Below, piece by piece: positions 33,048 to 42,512 of a stretch of 64,000 nucleotides of DNA (position 1 is its first letter; each line of letters begins with the position of its first letter). The translations under genes and the position numbers were made by a program. The DNA is from Chlamydiae bacterium CG10_big_fil_rev_8_21_14_0_10_42_34 (GTDB lineage Bacteria > Chlamydiota > Chlamydiia > Chlamydiales > SM23-39). The DNA lies in the NCBI GenBank assembly GCA_002773795.1, contig PFAD01000018.1:63865-127864 (forward strand), read 5' to 3'. A model generated the notes under the pieces. It was not told the DNA's origin, did no database searches, and saw nothing but the letters and a program-made list of their open reading frames with translations.

Positions 33048-34067
33048 ATGAAAACCCTCCTCTCAACAAAATTATATTTCAGCCTTAACACCGAACTTTG
33101 TCTAGATATTTCAAAAACAGGGGTTATTTTAGTTGATGAATCCATAGCCAAAACACACGGTAAAGCGCTTCAAAAAACTCTTGGCTATGAGATGATTGCT
33201 GTCCCATCGGGTGAGCGGAGCAAAACAAGGGAAACCAAGCAGCGCCTTGAAGATGAACTCCTAAGACGTAAAATCGGAAAAAAAACTCTTTTAATAGCGC
33301 TCGGAGGAGGAGTAACTACTGACTTAGTCGGGTTTTTATCTTCTACCTACTTGCGCGGTGTTCCGCTCATTCTTATTCCAACGACATTGCTAGGAATGGT
33401 TGATGCAGCCATTGGCGGCAAGACGGGGGTCAATACCCCTTTCGGGAAAAACCTCATTGGCGCTCTTTATCCACCCGTTGCTGTCTTCATCGTCTTTGAC
33501 TTTTTAAAAACACTCCCAGAAAAAGAGATAAAAAATGGCCTCAGCGAGATCTTAAAATATGGCCTCACTCACGACCCGATGATTTGGGAAATAAGCCTGA
33601 ATGGAATTAATAAAGGTCTAATTGAAACATCGATTCGCTGTAAACTCAAAATTGTATCTCAAGATTATGATGAGAGATTGGGTCTAAGACATACTCTTAA
33701 CTTTGGTCATACGGTGGGTCACGCGCTAGAACTCTTATCGAACTTTAAAATGAGTCACGGCGAAGCAGTTGCTCTAGGCTGCATGGCAGAAAGTTTCTTG
33801 AGTCATCTTTTAGGCTATTTACCAACTCGTGATTTGGATGAGATCCTAGAGCGATACCAAAGATTAGGCTATGGGTTTAAACAGTTCGATCGAAAAGCCT
33901 TTTTTAACGCCCTGATGGTCGATAAAAAGGTGAAAAATGGATCACCGCGCTTCGTCCTTCTCGAAAAAATTGGGAAATGTGTCCCGTTTGAGGGAAGCTA
34001 TTGCAAAGCGGTTGCAATGGATGATCTAGAAAAAATGGTTGAGTGGATGCATGCAAATCAAAATTAG
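33048..34067 (+). CDS. aroB: 3-dehydroquinate synthase
   Basis: 339 aa from ATG 33048. The frame is open from 32913, but the extra residues lie upstream of the promoter and resemble no AroB. Converts DAHP to 3-dehydroquinate using NAD and a divalent metal. Motifs: PSGERSKT, ALGGGVTTDLVGFLSSTYLRG, PTTLLGMVDAAIGGKTGVN and the metal-site NFGHTVGHALE. It is slightly shorter than E. coli AroB but complete. First gene of aroB-aroA-aroK-aroC; it overlaps aroA by 17 bases. AroDE and DAHP synthase are not in the window. Confidence 0.96.
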   Translation: MKTLLSTKLYFSLNTELCLDISKTGVILVDESIAKTHGKALQKTLGYEMIAVPSGERSKTRETKQRLEDELLRRKIGKKTLLIALGGGVTTDLVGFLSSTYLRGVPLILIPTTLLGMVDAAIGGKTGVNTPFGKNLIGALYPPVAVFIVFDFLKTLPEKEIKNGLSEILKYGLTHDPMIWEISLNGINKGLIETSIRCKLKIVSQDYDERLGLRHTLNFGHTVGHALELLSNFKMSHGEAVALGCMAESFLSHLLGYLPTRDLDEILERYQRLGYGFKQFDRKAFFNALMVDKKVKNGSPRFVLLEKIGKCVPFEGSYCKAVAMDDLEKMVEWMHANQN

Positions 34068-35349
34068 ACCGAGTAAATTAAGCGGCTCCATCGCAATTCC
34101 TAGTTCCAAATCACACACGATCCGAGCTCTTATTTTCTCGATGATGGCCAAGGGGAAAAGCAAAATTTCAAATCCCCTTATCTCTCCTGATACATTTGCG
34201 ATGCTTGATGCAATGAGATCATTTGGCGCTAAAATCAAGATGGAAAATAAGAGCTTCATCGTAGAGGGGACAAACGGTAAGTTAAAGCCTGCAGATAACA
34301 TCATCGAATGTGGCAACTCTGGGCAAGTGTTACGCTTTATCGGCGCGCTTGCAGCGCTATTGCCCTCTTATACTGTTTTGACAGGGGATTTTTCAATCCG
34401 CCATAACAGACCCGTAGGCCCGCTACTGAGTGCGCTCACACAACTGGGAGCTTTTGCTACATCGACACGCTTAGATGGATACGCCCCCATCGTTATTAAA
34501 GGCCCCTTAAATAAAGAATCGGCAACTCTCGATGGTTCAGATTCACAACCGGTGTCGGGGCTTTTGATGCTAGGAGCATTTATCCCCTTAGAGCTTTTCG
34601 TTACAAATCCGGGAGAAAAACCATGGGTGAATCTTACATTGAGTTGGTTTGACAAACTAGGCATTGCCTATGAGAATCGAAATTTTGAGCATTATAAAAT
34701 GAAAGGTGGCGCTCAGCTAGATGGCTTTGATTCCTCTGTTGCGGCGGACTTTAGCTCGGCAGCATTTCCCATAGCTGCGGCCCTTCTCACAAACTCAGAA
34801 ATTGGCTTGAAAAACATCGATTTAACAGATGTTCAAGGAGACAAAGCGATCATTGGTATACTTAAGTCGATGGGGGCAACATTTGAAAGTCACGGATCAT
34901 ATTTCAAAATATTGCAAAGTGAGAAATTAAAGGGGGCGCGCATCGATGTGAACGATTTTATCGACGCTCTTCCCATCTTGGCAGTGATTGCTTGCTTTGC
35001 AAATAGCAAAACAGAGATAGTCAATGGAGCCATTGCTAGAAAAAAAGAATCAGATCGAATCCATTGTATTGCACTTGAGTTAAAAAAAATGGGAGCAAAT
35101 ATCGAAGAGACGCCCGATGGACTTATCATCTACCCATCAAAGTTATCCGGATCGATCCATTTAGACTCGCATAAAGATCACCGCATCGCAATGGCGCTCA
35201 CTGTTGCAGCGCTTGCATCTGAAGGAGAAAGCTTCATTGATGGAGTTGAGTGCGTTGAGAAAAGTTACCCCACCTTTTTTGATGATTTAAAACAACTTGG
35301 AGCACAAATAGAGACATCCTTTGCAAAATCATTATGTGGTGTCTCATGA
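34051..35349 (+). CDS. aroA: 3-phosphoshikimate 1-carboxyvinyltransferase (EPSP synthase)
   Basis: 432 aa from ATG 34051 (the open frame starts at a TTG four codons earlier). Transfers enolpyruvyl from PEP to shikimate-3-phosphate. Motifs: IPSSKSHTIRAL for the N-terminal substrate lysine-serine pair, ECGNSGQVLRFIGAL, RPVGPLLSALTQLG, DGSDSQPVSGLL, KESDRIHCIALELKKMGA and the C-terminal HKDHRIAMALTVAAL. The fold is two six-repeat domains. Overlaps aroB by 17 bases and aroK by four (ATGA), indicating coupled expression. Confidence 0.96.
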   Translation: MQIKIRPSKLSGSIAIPSSKSHTIRALIFSMMAKGKSKISNPLISPDTFAMLDAMRSFGAKIKMENKSFIVEGTNGKLKPADNIIECGNSGQVLRFIGALAALLPSYTVLTGDFSIRHNRPVGPLLSALTQLGAFATSTRLDGYAPIVIKGPLNKESATLDGSDSQPVSGLLMLGAFIPLELFVTNPGEKPWVNLTLSWFDKLGIAYENRNFEHYKMKGGAQLDGFDSSVAADFSSAAFPIAAALLTNSEIGLKNIDLTDVQGDKAIIGILKSMGATFESHGSYFKILQSEKLKGARIDVNDFIDALPILAVIACFANSKTEIVNGAIARKKESDRIHCIALELKKMGANIEETPDGLIIYPSKLSGSIHLDSHKDHRIAMALTVAALASEGESFIDGVECVEKSYPTFFDDLKQLGAQIETSFAKSLCGVS

Positions 35350-35888
35350 ATTTAGCCCTTTTTGGCTTTAAGGCTTCTGGAAAAACGCATTTTGGAAAAC
35401 TCCTAGCAAGCCATCTACATAGACCCTTTGTCGACTTAGACGATCTCATCATAGAGCTTTACACAGAAAAAACGGGCAAGCGGCATAAGATAAAACAAAT
35501 TTATAAGCTTTTAGGCGCCTCAGAGTTCAGAAGCCTCGAACATGCTGCAATTCAAAGTTTAAAAAATGTGGACAATTCGATCATTGCACTCGGTGGCGGC
35601 ACAGTATTGGATAAGAAAAATGTGGAGCTGCTTATGGATGTAGCGGCACTTGTTTATCTAAAGGCAGGAGCAGAAAAACTAAAAAAACGGATTTTTCAAG
35701 ATGAACTCCCCTCATTTTTCAACCCAAAAAATCCAGAAGAGTCTTTTTGGGAAATGATTCAAGAAAGAGAGCCTATTTACCGATCGATTCCAGCAAGTTG
35801 TGTGGATACAGATCTTCTTGATGAGCCAGGTGTCATTGCAAAACTCAATTCAATCTTACTATTAGAAGAAAGACCCAATGGCCTTTAA
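35346..35888 (+). CDS. aroK: Shikimate kinase
   Basis: 180 aa from ATG 35346, overlapping the aroA stop (ATGA); an in-frame ATG at 35334 is less likely. Phosphorylates shikimate with ATP. P-loop GFKASGKTHFGKLL, substrate-binding DLDD, FRSLEHAAI and the ALGGGTVLD loop are present. The LID region around residues 110-130 is shorter in arginines than in E. coli AroK. Chlamydial genomes call the equivalent aroL; the names are interchangeable here. It overlaps aroC by 11 bases. Confidence 0.93.
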   Translation: MNLALFGFKASGKTHFGKLLASHLHRPFVDLDDLIIELYTEKTGKRHKIKQIYKLLGASEFRSLEHAAIQSLKNVDNSIIALGGGTVLDKKNVELLMDVAALVYLKAGAEKLKKRIFQDELPSFFNPKNPEESFWEMIQEREPIYRSIPASCVDTDLLDEPGVIAKLNSILLLEERPNGL

Positions 35889-36975
35889 CGATTTCGGAAA
35901 AATCTTTCGGATTACCACATTTGGCCAATCACACGGTGTAGCCATTGGCGTTGTCATCGATGGGTGTCCTTCGGGTCTTCCAATCACAAAAGAAGAGATC
36001 GATCGAGAACTTGCCTTCCGCGCGCCCGGGAATAACCCGTACGTCTCTCCTAGAAAAGAAAAAGATGAAGTAGAAATTCTCTCCGGCATCTTTGAAGGAC
36101 AAACAACAGGAACCCCGATTGCCCTTTTAATCCGCAACATGGATGCAGATTCGAGTAAGTACGAGTCAACCAAAGATCTTTACCGACCAGGACATGCAAA
36201 TTTTACCTACCTACAAAAATATGGCATTTTTGACTACAGAGGTGGAGGAAGAGCGTCTGCAAGAGAAACTGTTGCAAGGGTTGCCGCAGGCGCTGTTGCC
36301 AAAAAACTCTTAAGCCATTACGGCATTATGCTTTGCTCCTTCACAGCTGAACTTGGCGGCATTGCCATTGAACAGCCCCCCTTTAGTTGCCTTACAGAGC
36401 TGAAGGCAAAAGTTTTAAAAAGTGAGCTCTTTTGTCCGGATGAAAAGATCGAGGCGAAATGGAAGGAAAAAATCAATGAAGCAAAAGCGGACGGAGATTC
36501 CCTCGGTGCGATTTTGCAGGCAGTTGTGACAGGTCTTCCCGTAGGACTTGGCGATCCAGTCTATAGTAAACTCGAAGCCAATCTTGCCTCTGCCATGTTA
36601 TCCATCCCTGCGACAAAAGGGTTTGAGATTGGAGCTGGCTTTTTAGCAGCAAAAATGAAAGGTTCAGAACATAACGATGCGTTTGGCACTGATGAATTCG
36701 GAAATGCGAGACCAGTCACCAACTTTGCAGGTGGCACTTTAGGTGGCATTTCAACAGGACTTCCCTTAACCTTTCGAGTTGCATTCAAACCCACATCGAG
36801 CATTCAAAAGGTGCAAAAAACAGTCACTGTTCATGGAGAGGGAAAAGAATTTTCTCTTCCTCCTGGATCTAGACACGATCCATGCGTTGCGATCCGTGCA
36901 AATGCAATCATCGAGGCGATGAGCGCTCTTGTCCTTGCCGATGCTCTCTTACTTAATCGATGCGCAAAACTTTAA
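35878..36975 (+). CDS. aroC: Chorismate synthase
   Basis: 365 aa. Eliminates phosphate from EPSP to give chorismate, requiring reduced FMN. Three family signatures are intact: FRITTFGQSHGVAIGVVIDG at the N-terminus, DYRGGGRASARETVARVAAGA near 125 and the C-terminal RHDPCVAIRANAIIEAMSALV. Also GEGKEFSLPPGSR. It closes the aro operon. No terminator is obvious in the 59 bases before the next gene, so the following hypothetical genes may be cotranscribed. Confidence 0.97.
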   Translation: MAFNDFGKIFRITTFGQSHGVAIGVVIDGCPSGLPITKEEIDRELAFRAPGNNPYVSPRKEKDEVEILSGIFEGQTTGTPIALLIRNMDADSSKYESTKDLYRPGHANFTYLQKYGIFDYRGGGRASARETVARVAAGAVAKKLLSHYGIMLCSFTAELGGIAIEQPPFSCLTELKAKVLKSELFCPDEKIEAKWKEKINEAKADGDSLGAILQAVVTGLPVGLGDPVYSKLEANLASAMLSIPATKGFEIGAGFLAAKMKGSEHNDAFGTDEFGNARPVTNFAGGTLGGISTGLPLTFRVAFKPTSSIQKVQKTVTVHGEGKEFSLPPGSRHDPCVAIRANAIIEAMSALVLADALLLNRCAKL

Positions 36976-37034
36976 AATCCGTTTACTATATTTCGGACGC
37001 CCTTTATCGTATTTAAAAAATAATTTGAATTTCT

Positions 37035-37559
37035 ATGGCTTTAGCAGTAGTTGCCTCCTTTCCAATTGATGCCCCTTTTGTCCCGCGCTTTTTAGAAGAG
37101 ATCATCGATAAAAAAGTGTGTCGCGTAGCGCTTAATACCTTAGAAGAGTTCGTCGATTGGCTCTTCAGCTGGATCTATATCCCATATCACAAACTATACA
37201 CCGCAAAACTGGGACGCATCCACACATTTAATGATGGGGATGTGAAACTCTACGACTGCACAATAGGTGGGATTGTATCCCTCCGGAACGATTGCATCTA
37301 TCTGGGAGAAGGGGAGATCAAATTCAATCGCAATCTTCAATTTAACATGGCTTTTACAAGAGAGGCAGGCGTTGATTTTGTCGTGATCGGAAATGATTCT
37401 TCTGTAGAAGAGGGGCACTATCAAATTACAAGTCATGCCCCACAAGAGCCTTGCCACAAACGTTCAATGAGTGTTCGTTGGACTGTGAATACTGCTGAGC
37501 ATTTTGTAGTTCCGACACTTATTCATCAAAAGGCATACTTTGTAAAGCCCAAGTTGTAA
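37035..37559 (+). CDS. Hypothetical protein
   Basis: 174 aa, not recognised. A slightly hydrophobic N-terminus (ALAVVASFPIDAPFVPRF) is not a convincing signal peptide. The middle is beta-rich and aromatic (LFSWIYIPYHKLY, VKLYDCTIGGIVSLRNDCIYLGEGEIKF), and six Cys are scattered. It lies 5 bases before another hypothetical gene of similar size and style (both beta-rich with positions such as YDCTIGG and YVCNVEY), so the two may form a functional pair. Confidence 0.65.
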   Translation: MALAVVASFPIDAPFVPRFLEEIIDKKVCRVALNTLEEFVDWLFSWIYIPYHKLYTAKLGRIHTFNDGDVKLYDCTIGGIVSLRNDCIYLGEGEIKFNRNLQFNMAFTREAGVDFVVIGNDSSVEEGHYQITSHAPQEPCHKRSMSVRWTVNTAEHFVVPTLIHQKAYFVKPKL

Positions 37560-37564
37560 TTTTT

Positions 37565-38059
37565 ATGGTTCCAACAAGTTCTTACATCCTTTCGCAAAAA
37601 ATATTGCAGTTAGATCCCTCTTTGCAAAGGGTGATCCGAGATATCGATCAGGAAAAGCCTCTTGGTTATTGGGACCAAACAAAAGATTTAGCTTACTATG
37701 TGTGCAATGTTGAGTATAGACAAATTAGAGATGCGCAAACGAGCAAAGTCCTTCGCATTTTTGCAAATATGAGTTGCTTTTTTGATCATACAGAAAAAAA
37801 GGTTGGGAATATCTCTGGTGATTACTTAACTCTAGAAGGGCGCAAGATTTTCTATCAGGTAAATGGAAAGACGTTTTTCTTAAAGAGAACTGATAGGACT
37901 CGCCGCTTTGAGCTTCAAGAGAATAAAGTAATCGTTGAGCACTATCAGGTGGGGGAAAAACTTGCTTCACGCATCTTTAAAACTTTTAACGATATTCATT
38001 ACAAAACGGTCGAGGGACACAACTCTGAGTCTTGTATACGTGCTGTATTGAAAACTTGA
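37565..38059 (+). CDS. Hypothetical protein
   Basis: 164 aa, not recognised. Soluble-looking, no signal peptide or membrane helix. Alternating charged and aromatic strands (KVGNISGDYLTLEGRKIFYQ, NGKTFFLKRTDRTRRFEL) suggest a small beta-sandwich. It follows the previous hypothetical gene by 5 bases. Its last 61 bases overlap the 3' end of sufS on the opposite strand, an unusually long convergent overlap. Confidence 0.6.
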   Translation: MVPTSSYILSQKILQLDPSLQRVIRDIDQEKPLGYWDQTKDLAYYVCNVEYRQIRDAQTSKVLRIFANMSCFFDHTEKKVGNISGDYLTLEGRKIFYQVNGKTFFLKRTDRTRRFELQENKVIVEHYQVGEKLASRIFKTFNDIHYKTVEGHNSESCIRAVLKT

Positions 38060-39204
38060 ACAATTTCAGTAAGAGCTTTAACGAATCGATCTACTTCTTC
38101 AATCGTATTGTAAATTCCAAAAGAGACTCGAGCCACACTCGAGCGCCCAAACTTTTGCAAAAGGGGCTGCGCGCAAAGATGTCCTGATCGAATTGCGATA
38201 TCTTTAAGATCGAGAAGTGTTGCTAAATCGAGGGGGTGAATGCCTTCAATGTAAAAAGTGATGATCGGCCCCTTTTCTGGAGCAGTTCCGATGATTTTTA
38301 AATTCGGAATATTTTGCATCGCTTTAGTTGCATAGGCGGTAAGTGTGTCGTCATGGCGGTTTTCTTCGATAAATTCTAAAGCTGCCTTTAGGGCGATAAC
38401 CGATCCAATGATCGGAGTGCCCGCTTCAAAGCGAAGAGGTGCGCTTTGATAGGTAGAGTCGAGCAAGTCAACTTTTTCAATCATATCGCCACCACCCTGG
38501 ATTGGGGGCATTGACGCAAGTAGTTCTTTTTTTCCAAATAGAACACCTACACCTGTAGGTCCATAGCATTTATGCCCCGAAAATGCGTAAAAATCACAAT
38601 TGAGCGCTCTTACATCGATTTTTATATGAGGAGCTGCTTGCGCGCCGTCAACGAGAAGCTTTGCGCCAACAGCGTGAGCTGCTTTTCCGATCTCTGCAAT
38701 TGGATTCATCGTCCCAGTCACATTTGAAACGTGAGCTAATGCCACGATTTTTGTCTTTGGGGTAATCGAGTTTTCCCACTGAAGGACTCCCCTCTCATCT
38801 ACTTCGATGATTTTAAGAGCCGCGCCCGTTTGTTTTGCAACAATTTGCCACGGGACCATATTTGAATGGTGCTCCATTTCTGAAATGAGGATTTCATCTT
38901 CTGGCTTTAAGGTATTTCTAGCATAGCTTTGAGCCACCAGATTGATCGCATCGGTTGTTCCCCTCGTAAAGACAATTTCATCAGCTGATGCATTCAAAAA
39001 TCGGGCTGCTGTTTCTCGCGTTTCGTTATATTGCTCAGTGGATCTGATCGCGCCTTTGTAAATTGCGCGATGGACCGTAGCATAGTCTTCAGAATAAAAC
39101 TTTGTTAACGCATCGATCACACATTTTGGCTTATGCGCTGTTGCAGCACTATCGAGGTAGATTAAATTGGGATGTTTTTTAAATATGGGAAATTCATCGC
39201 GCAT
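37999..39204 (-). CDS. sufS: Cysteine desulfurase SufS
   Basis: 401 aa. PLP enzyme taking sulfur from cysteine for Fe-S assembly. Fold-type I motifs: YLDSAATAHKPKCVIDAL, RGTTDAINLVAQSY, SEMEHHSNMVPWQ, VDGAQAAPH, the PLP lysine in FSGHKCYGPTGVG and the active-site cysteine in RSGHLCAQPLL. The tail after the usual end (YNTIEEVDRFVKAL...) runs about 25 residues longer and overlaps the convergent hypothetical gene by 61 bases. It is the last gene of sufB-C-D-S and overlaps sufD by 11 bases. No SufE or SufU partner is in the window. Confidence 0.95.
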   Translation of the reverse strand: MRDEFPIFKKHPNLIYLDSAATAHKPKCVIDALTKFYSEDYATVHRAIYKGAIRSTEQYNETRETAARFLNASADEIVFTRGTTDAINLVAQSYARNTLKPEDEILISEMEHHSNMVPWQIVAKQTGAALKIIEVDERGVLQWENSITPKTKIVALAHVSNVTGTMNPIAEIGKAAHAVGAKLLVDGAQAAPHIKIDVRALNCDFYAFSGHKCYGPTGVGVLFGKKELLASMPPIQGGGDMIEKVDLLDSTYQSAPLRFEAGTPIIGSVIALKAALEFIEENRHDDTLTAYATKAMQNIPNLKIIGTAPEKGPIITFYIEGIHPLDLATLLDLKDIAIRSGHLCAQPLLQKFGRSSVARVSFGIYNTIEEVDRFVKALTEIVQVFNTARIQDSELCPSTVL

Positions 39205-40315
39205 GATCTAAGATCTCCTTACAAAATCCATTGATCAACCACTGTCTAGCTTGTTCAAGTCCAAGGCCGCGCGATCTTAAGTAAAAGAGCTCTTCTTCAT
39301 TGAGCCTTCCCACAGTTGCCCCGTGAGATGCTTTTACATCATCTGCAAAAATCTCAAGATTTGGCTTTGCATTTGTCGACGCTTCATCACTTAAGACGAG
39401 ATTATTATTGAGCTGGTAGGCTTGCGTTTTTTGAGCAATCGGTTTTACATGAATTTTCCCTTCAAAGGAGAACTTACTTTTATCTTTTAAAACACTTTTA
39501 AAGTGCTGTCTGGAATAGGTGTGGGGTGCTGCGTGCTCAACATTTGCGTGAATATGTGATTCAGCAGATTTTTCCAAACAAGCAAGGCCATAAAGCTCAG
39601 TTTGTGCGTTTTCTTCAGCAAGCTGGACTTTCATCGAGGTTCTGATTTTTTTACCTAAAAATACCGCCTTAAACTTTCCATCTCTTTTCACTGTAGAGCG
39701 GATCGCTTGAAAATGCCCTTCTGCATGGTCGCAAAAATCAACGTTTGCTCCTATGTCTAACACAAAATCAATCACGCTATTTGAAAAAGAACTGCTGCCC
39801 GAAGAGTTTTGAGTTAATTTCAACTCCGCATTTCGACCTAAGTATATATGTAGACGTGGCGTTGCCATCTCCCCATCTGTATAAATATGAGTGAGATGTA
39901 AAGCAGCTTTACAGTTCGGAGGAAGATAAAGAAAAGCGCCGCGTCCTTGAAAAGCGCCATTTAACGCAGCAAAGGGATCTGTCTCTTCCTTCGTTAATTT
40001 AGCAATACGGGTCTTTAAAAATAGCCCATAGGAACGAGCTGCTTTATCAAGAGGAAGACACACCAATGGTGTCGGAATCGATGATAGAGCTTCTTCAAAA
40101 AATCCATCGACAAAGACAAAACCATCTTTAGGCTCTGTTATGATCTGTTTACGAGTGGCAAGTTTGGGAAATTCAAAATGTTTAGATACATATTGAAAGG
40201 CCTCTTGCTTTGGCTTTGGCAAACCAATTTCCTCAAAGCGCTCCCAACTCTTTTGACGAATCGTCATTAGAGGATCTTTGGGATCGAGAAGATCTGCCCA
40301 AAATTCTTTAAGCAT
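39194..40315 (-). CDS. sufD: Fe-S cluster assembly protein SufD
   Basis: 373 aa. Partner of SufB in the SufBC2D scaffold. The beta-helix core is preceded by a helical N-terminus (about 1-120). Recognisable segments: HIHANVEHAAPHTYSRQHFKSVLKDKS-like core strands, PNLEIFADDVKASHGATVGRLNEEELFYLRSRG (the SufB/D C-terminal signature, with conserved His) and the closing ARQWLINGFCKEIL. Eight bases overlap the sufC end and eleven the sufS start, so it sits inside a tightly packed operon. Confidence 0.94.
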   Translation of the reverse strand: MLKEFWADLLDPKDPLMTIRQKSWERFEEIGLPKPKQEAFQYVSKHFEFPKLATRKQIITEPKDGFVFVDGFFEEALSSIPTPLVCLPLDKAARSYGLFLKTRIAKLTKEETDPFAALNGAFQGRGAFLYLPPNCKAALHLTHIYTDGEMATPRLHIYLGRNAELKLTQNSSGSSSFSNSVIDFVLDIGANVDFCDHAEGHFQAIRSTVKRDGKFKAVFLGKKIRTSMKVQLAEENAQTELYGLACLEKSAESHIHANVEHAAPHTYSRQHFKSVLKDKSKFSFEGKIHVKPIAQKTQAYQLNNNLVLSDEASTNAKPNLEIFADDVKASHGATVGRLNEEELFYLRSRGLGLEQARQWLINGFCKEILDHAR

Positions 40316-41000
40316 AGCCCTTCTCTTCTAGCTCAAGTGCAAGTTCAGGTCCGCCTGTTCTGACAATTTTTCCATCAGCCAAGACGTGGACAAAATCGGG
40401 GCGGATGTAATCGAGAAGTCTTTGGTAGTGGGTAATCACTAAAAGGGCGTTATCAGAGCGTCTCATCGCGTTAACCCCTTTTGCAACAATGCGCATCGCA
40501 TCAATATCGAGTCCTGAATCTGTCTCATCAAGGATCGCCAGATCGGGATTAAATAGAGCCATTTGTAAGATCTCGTTGCGTTTTTTCTCTCCGCCAGAAA
40601 ACCCTTCATTTATGTTGCGATCTAAAAACTCTGCGCGAATTTCAAGTTCTTTCATTTTCTCTTCAATGTTTCCCTCTTTTTCTTGCGCTTTCATTGCAGC
40701 TTCAAGAAATTGGCGGTTTGTCACCCCTGAAATCTCTAGTGGATATTGAAAACTCATGAAAAGGCCAGCGCGAGCACGATCCTCAGGGCACATTTCAAGT
40801 AAATTTTGCCCCTTAAACCAAACTTCACCACTTGTCACTTCATAAGACGGGTGGCCTGCTAAAATTTTTGCCAACGTCGATTTACCTGCACCGTTCGGCC
40901 CCATGATGGCATGGATTTGACCTTTTTCAATCGACAGATTTAGCCCCTTTAAAATGGGCTTACTATCCACACTTACACAAAGATCTTTGATCTCGATCAT
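40308..41000 (-). CDS. sufC: Fe-S assembly ATPase SufC
   Basis: 230 aa from ATG 41000, one base after the sufB stop and preceded by GGGA. An ATG at 41021 would add seven residues but lacks a ribosome-binding site. ABC-type ATPase powering the SufBCD complex in the cytoplasm. Walker A GPNGAGKSTL, Q-loop FMSFQYPLEI, signature FSGGEKKRNE, Walker B LAILDETDSGLD and the H-loop ITHYQRLLDYI are all intact; the wording of the last motifs is diagnostic for SufC among ABC proteins. Confidence 0.97.
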   Translation of the reverse strand: MIEIKDLCVSVDSKPILKGLNLSIEKGQIHAIMGPNGAGKSTLAKILAGHPSYEVTSGEVWFKGQNLLEMCPEDRARAGLFMSFQYPLEISGVTNRQFLEAAMKAQEKEGNIEEKMKELEIRAEFLDRNINEGFSGGEKKRNEILQMALFNPDLAILDETDSGLDIDAMRIVAKGVNAMRRSDNALLVITHYQRLLDYIRPDFVHVLADGKIVRTGGPELALELEEKGYA

Positions 41001-41001
41001 A

Positions 41002-42414
41002 TTATCCCACTGAGTTTTCAAGTTTTAATGCGAGGAGCTTTTGCGCCTCTTGAGCAAACTCAAGGGGCAATTCTTTAATCACATCCTTACAAAAGCCATT
41101 CACGATCAAATTGATCGCATCCTCGCGGGCAATCCCTCTGCTTTGTAGGTAAAAAATTTGTTCTTCATTCATTTTCGAAGTCGATGCTTCGTGCTCTACA
41201 TGTGCTGTCGAATTCGCAGCTTCAATATAAGGGAATGTATTTGCAGAGCATTGGTTTCCAACTAACATCGAATCGCACTGCGTATAATTTCTTGCATTCG
41301 TTGCTTTCGGTACAATTTTCACAAGACCGCGATAGCTATTATGCGACTCATCGGCCGAAATCCCTTTTGAAATGATGGTCGACTTTGTATCTTTTCCGAT
41401 ATGGATCATCTTTGTTCCAGTATCAGCCTGCATCTTCCCGTTGGTCAATGCGACAGAGTAAAACTCACCGACAGAGCGATCTCCTCTTAAAATACAACTC
41501 GGGTATTTCCACGTAATTGCAGCGCCCACTTCGACTTGTGTCCAAGCGATCTTAGCATCTTCAAGAGCAAGGCCCCGCTTCGTGACAAAGTTATAAATCC
41601 CCCCTTTGCCAGTCTTTGGGTCCCCTGCATACCAGTTTTGCACTGTAGAGTACTTAATTTCAGAGCGATCTTTTGCCACAAGTTCGACAACCGCTGCATG
41701 AAGCTGGTTCGTATCAAAAGCCGGAGCTGTACACCCTTCCAGATAGCTCACAGATGAGTCCTCTTCGGCAATAATGAGCGTCCTTTCAAATTGACCTGTT
41801 TCTTTCTCGTTAATCCTAAAATAGGTAGATAACTCTATCGGACACTTGACCCCTTTGGGAATATAGACAAACGAACCATCAGAAAAGACCGCAGAATTCA
41901 GCGCTGCAAAGAAATTATCTCCAATAGGGACAACTGTTCCCAAGTACTCTTCAATCAGCTCGGGATACTTCTTCATGGCCTCAGAGATAGAGCAAAGGAC
42001 CACACCCGCATCAACAAGTTTTTTCTGAAAAGTAGTCCCAATCGAGACCGAATCAAAGACAACATCGACCGCTACGTTCGTGAGCCGCTTTTGCTCATCG
42101 AGGGGGATCCCCAGTTTTTCAAAGGTTTTTAAGATCTCTGGGTCGACCTCATCCAGACTTTCAAGCCTCGGTTTTGACTTAGGCTCAGCATAGTAAGAAA
42201 TTTCTTGATAATTGATCGGGGGGTAATCGACATTAGACCAGAGAGGCTCTTCCATCTCTTGCCACTTTTTAAAGGCTTTAAGTCTAAATTTGAGCATGAA
42301 TTCAGGTTCCCCCTTGCGGGCTGAAATAGCTCTGATCGTCTCTTCGCTTAGTCCCTTAGGAAAAACCTCAGACTCAATGGGGGTCGTAAACCCGTATTTA
42401 TAATCTGTTTTCAT
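41002..42414 (-). CDS. sufB: Fe-S cluster assembly protein SufB
   Basis: 470 aa, full length. Scaffold subunit on which the cluster is built. Motifs: [20 protein letters not shown] near the start, [67 protein letters not shown] and C-terminal [25 protein letters not shown] with ligand candidates Cys and His. It is the first gene of the minus-strand suf operon, with a good divergent promoter just upstream. In chlamydiae SUF is the Fe-S assembly route. Confidence 0.96.
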   Translation of the reverse strand: MKTDYKYGFTTPIESEVFPKGLSEETIRAISARKGEPEFMLKFRLKAFKKWQEMEEPLWSNVDYPPINYQEISYYAEPKSKPRLESLDEVDPEILKTFEKLGIPLDEQKRLTNVAVDVVFDSVSIGTTFQKKLVDAGVVLCSISEAMKKYPELIEEYLGTVVPIGDNFFAALNSAVFSDGSFVYIPKGVKCPIELSTYFRINEKETGQFERTLIIAEEDSSVSYLEGCTAPAFDTNQLHAAVVELVAKDRSEIKYSTVQNWYAGDPKTGKGGIYNFVTKRGLALEDAKIAWTQVEVGAAITWKYPSCILRGDRSVGEFYSVALTNGKMQADTGTKMIHIGKDTKSTIISKGISADESHNSYRGLVKIVPKATNARNYTQCDSMLVGNQCSANTFPYIEAANSTAHVEHEASTSKMNEEQIFYLQSRGIAREDAINLIVNGFCKDVIKELPLEFAQEAQKLLALKLENSVG

Positions 42415-42427
42415 ATGAATGTGGGTG

Positions 42428-42457
42428 ATTTTACCTCACCTACCCATTCAACGTCAA
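42428..42457 (-). promoter_or_regulatory. Promoter of the suf operon
   Basis: On the minus strand TTGACG (42457-42452), an 18-base spacer and TAAAAT (42433-42428) precede the sufB ATG at 42414 by 13 bases. Confidence 0.6.
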
Positions 42458-42469
42458 CCCATTAGAACC

Positions 42470-42504
42470 TAACAATTGTTAATTACGCAAATAATCATTA
42501 TAAT
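42470..42504 (+). promoter_or_regulatory. Promoter with palindromic -35 region, divergent from suf
   Basis: TTGTTA (42476-42481), a 17-base spacer and TATAAT (42499-42504), 8 bases before the ATG at 42513. The -35 box forms half of the 12-bp palindrome TAACAATTGTTA (42470-42481), a possible operator. Confidence 0.6.
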
Positions 42505-42512
42505 TAAGTTAT

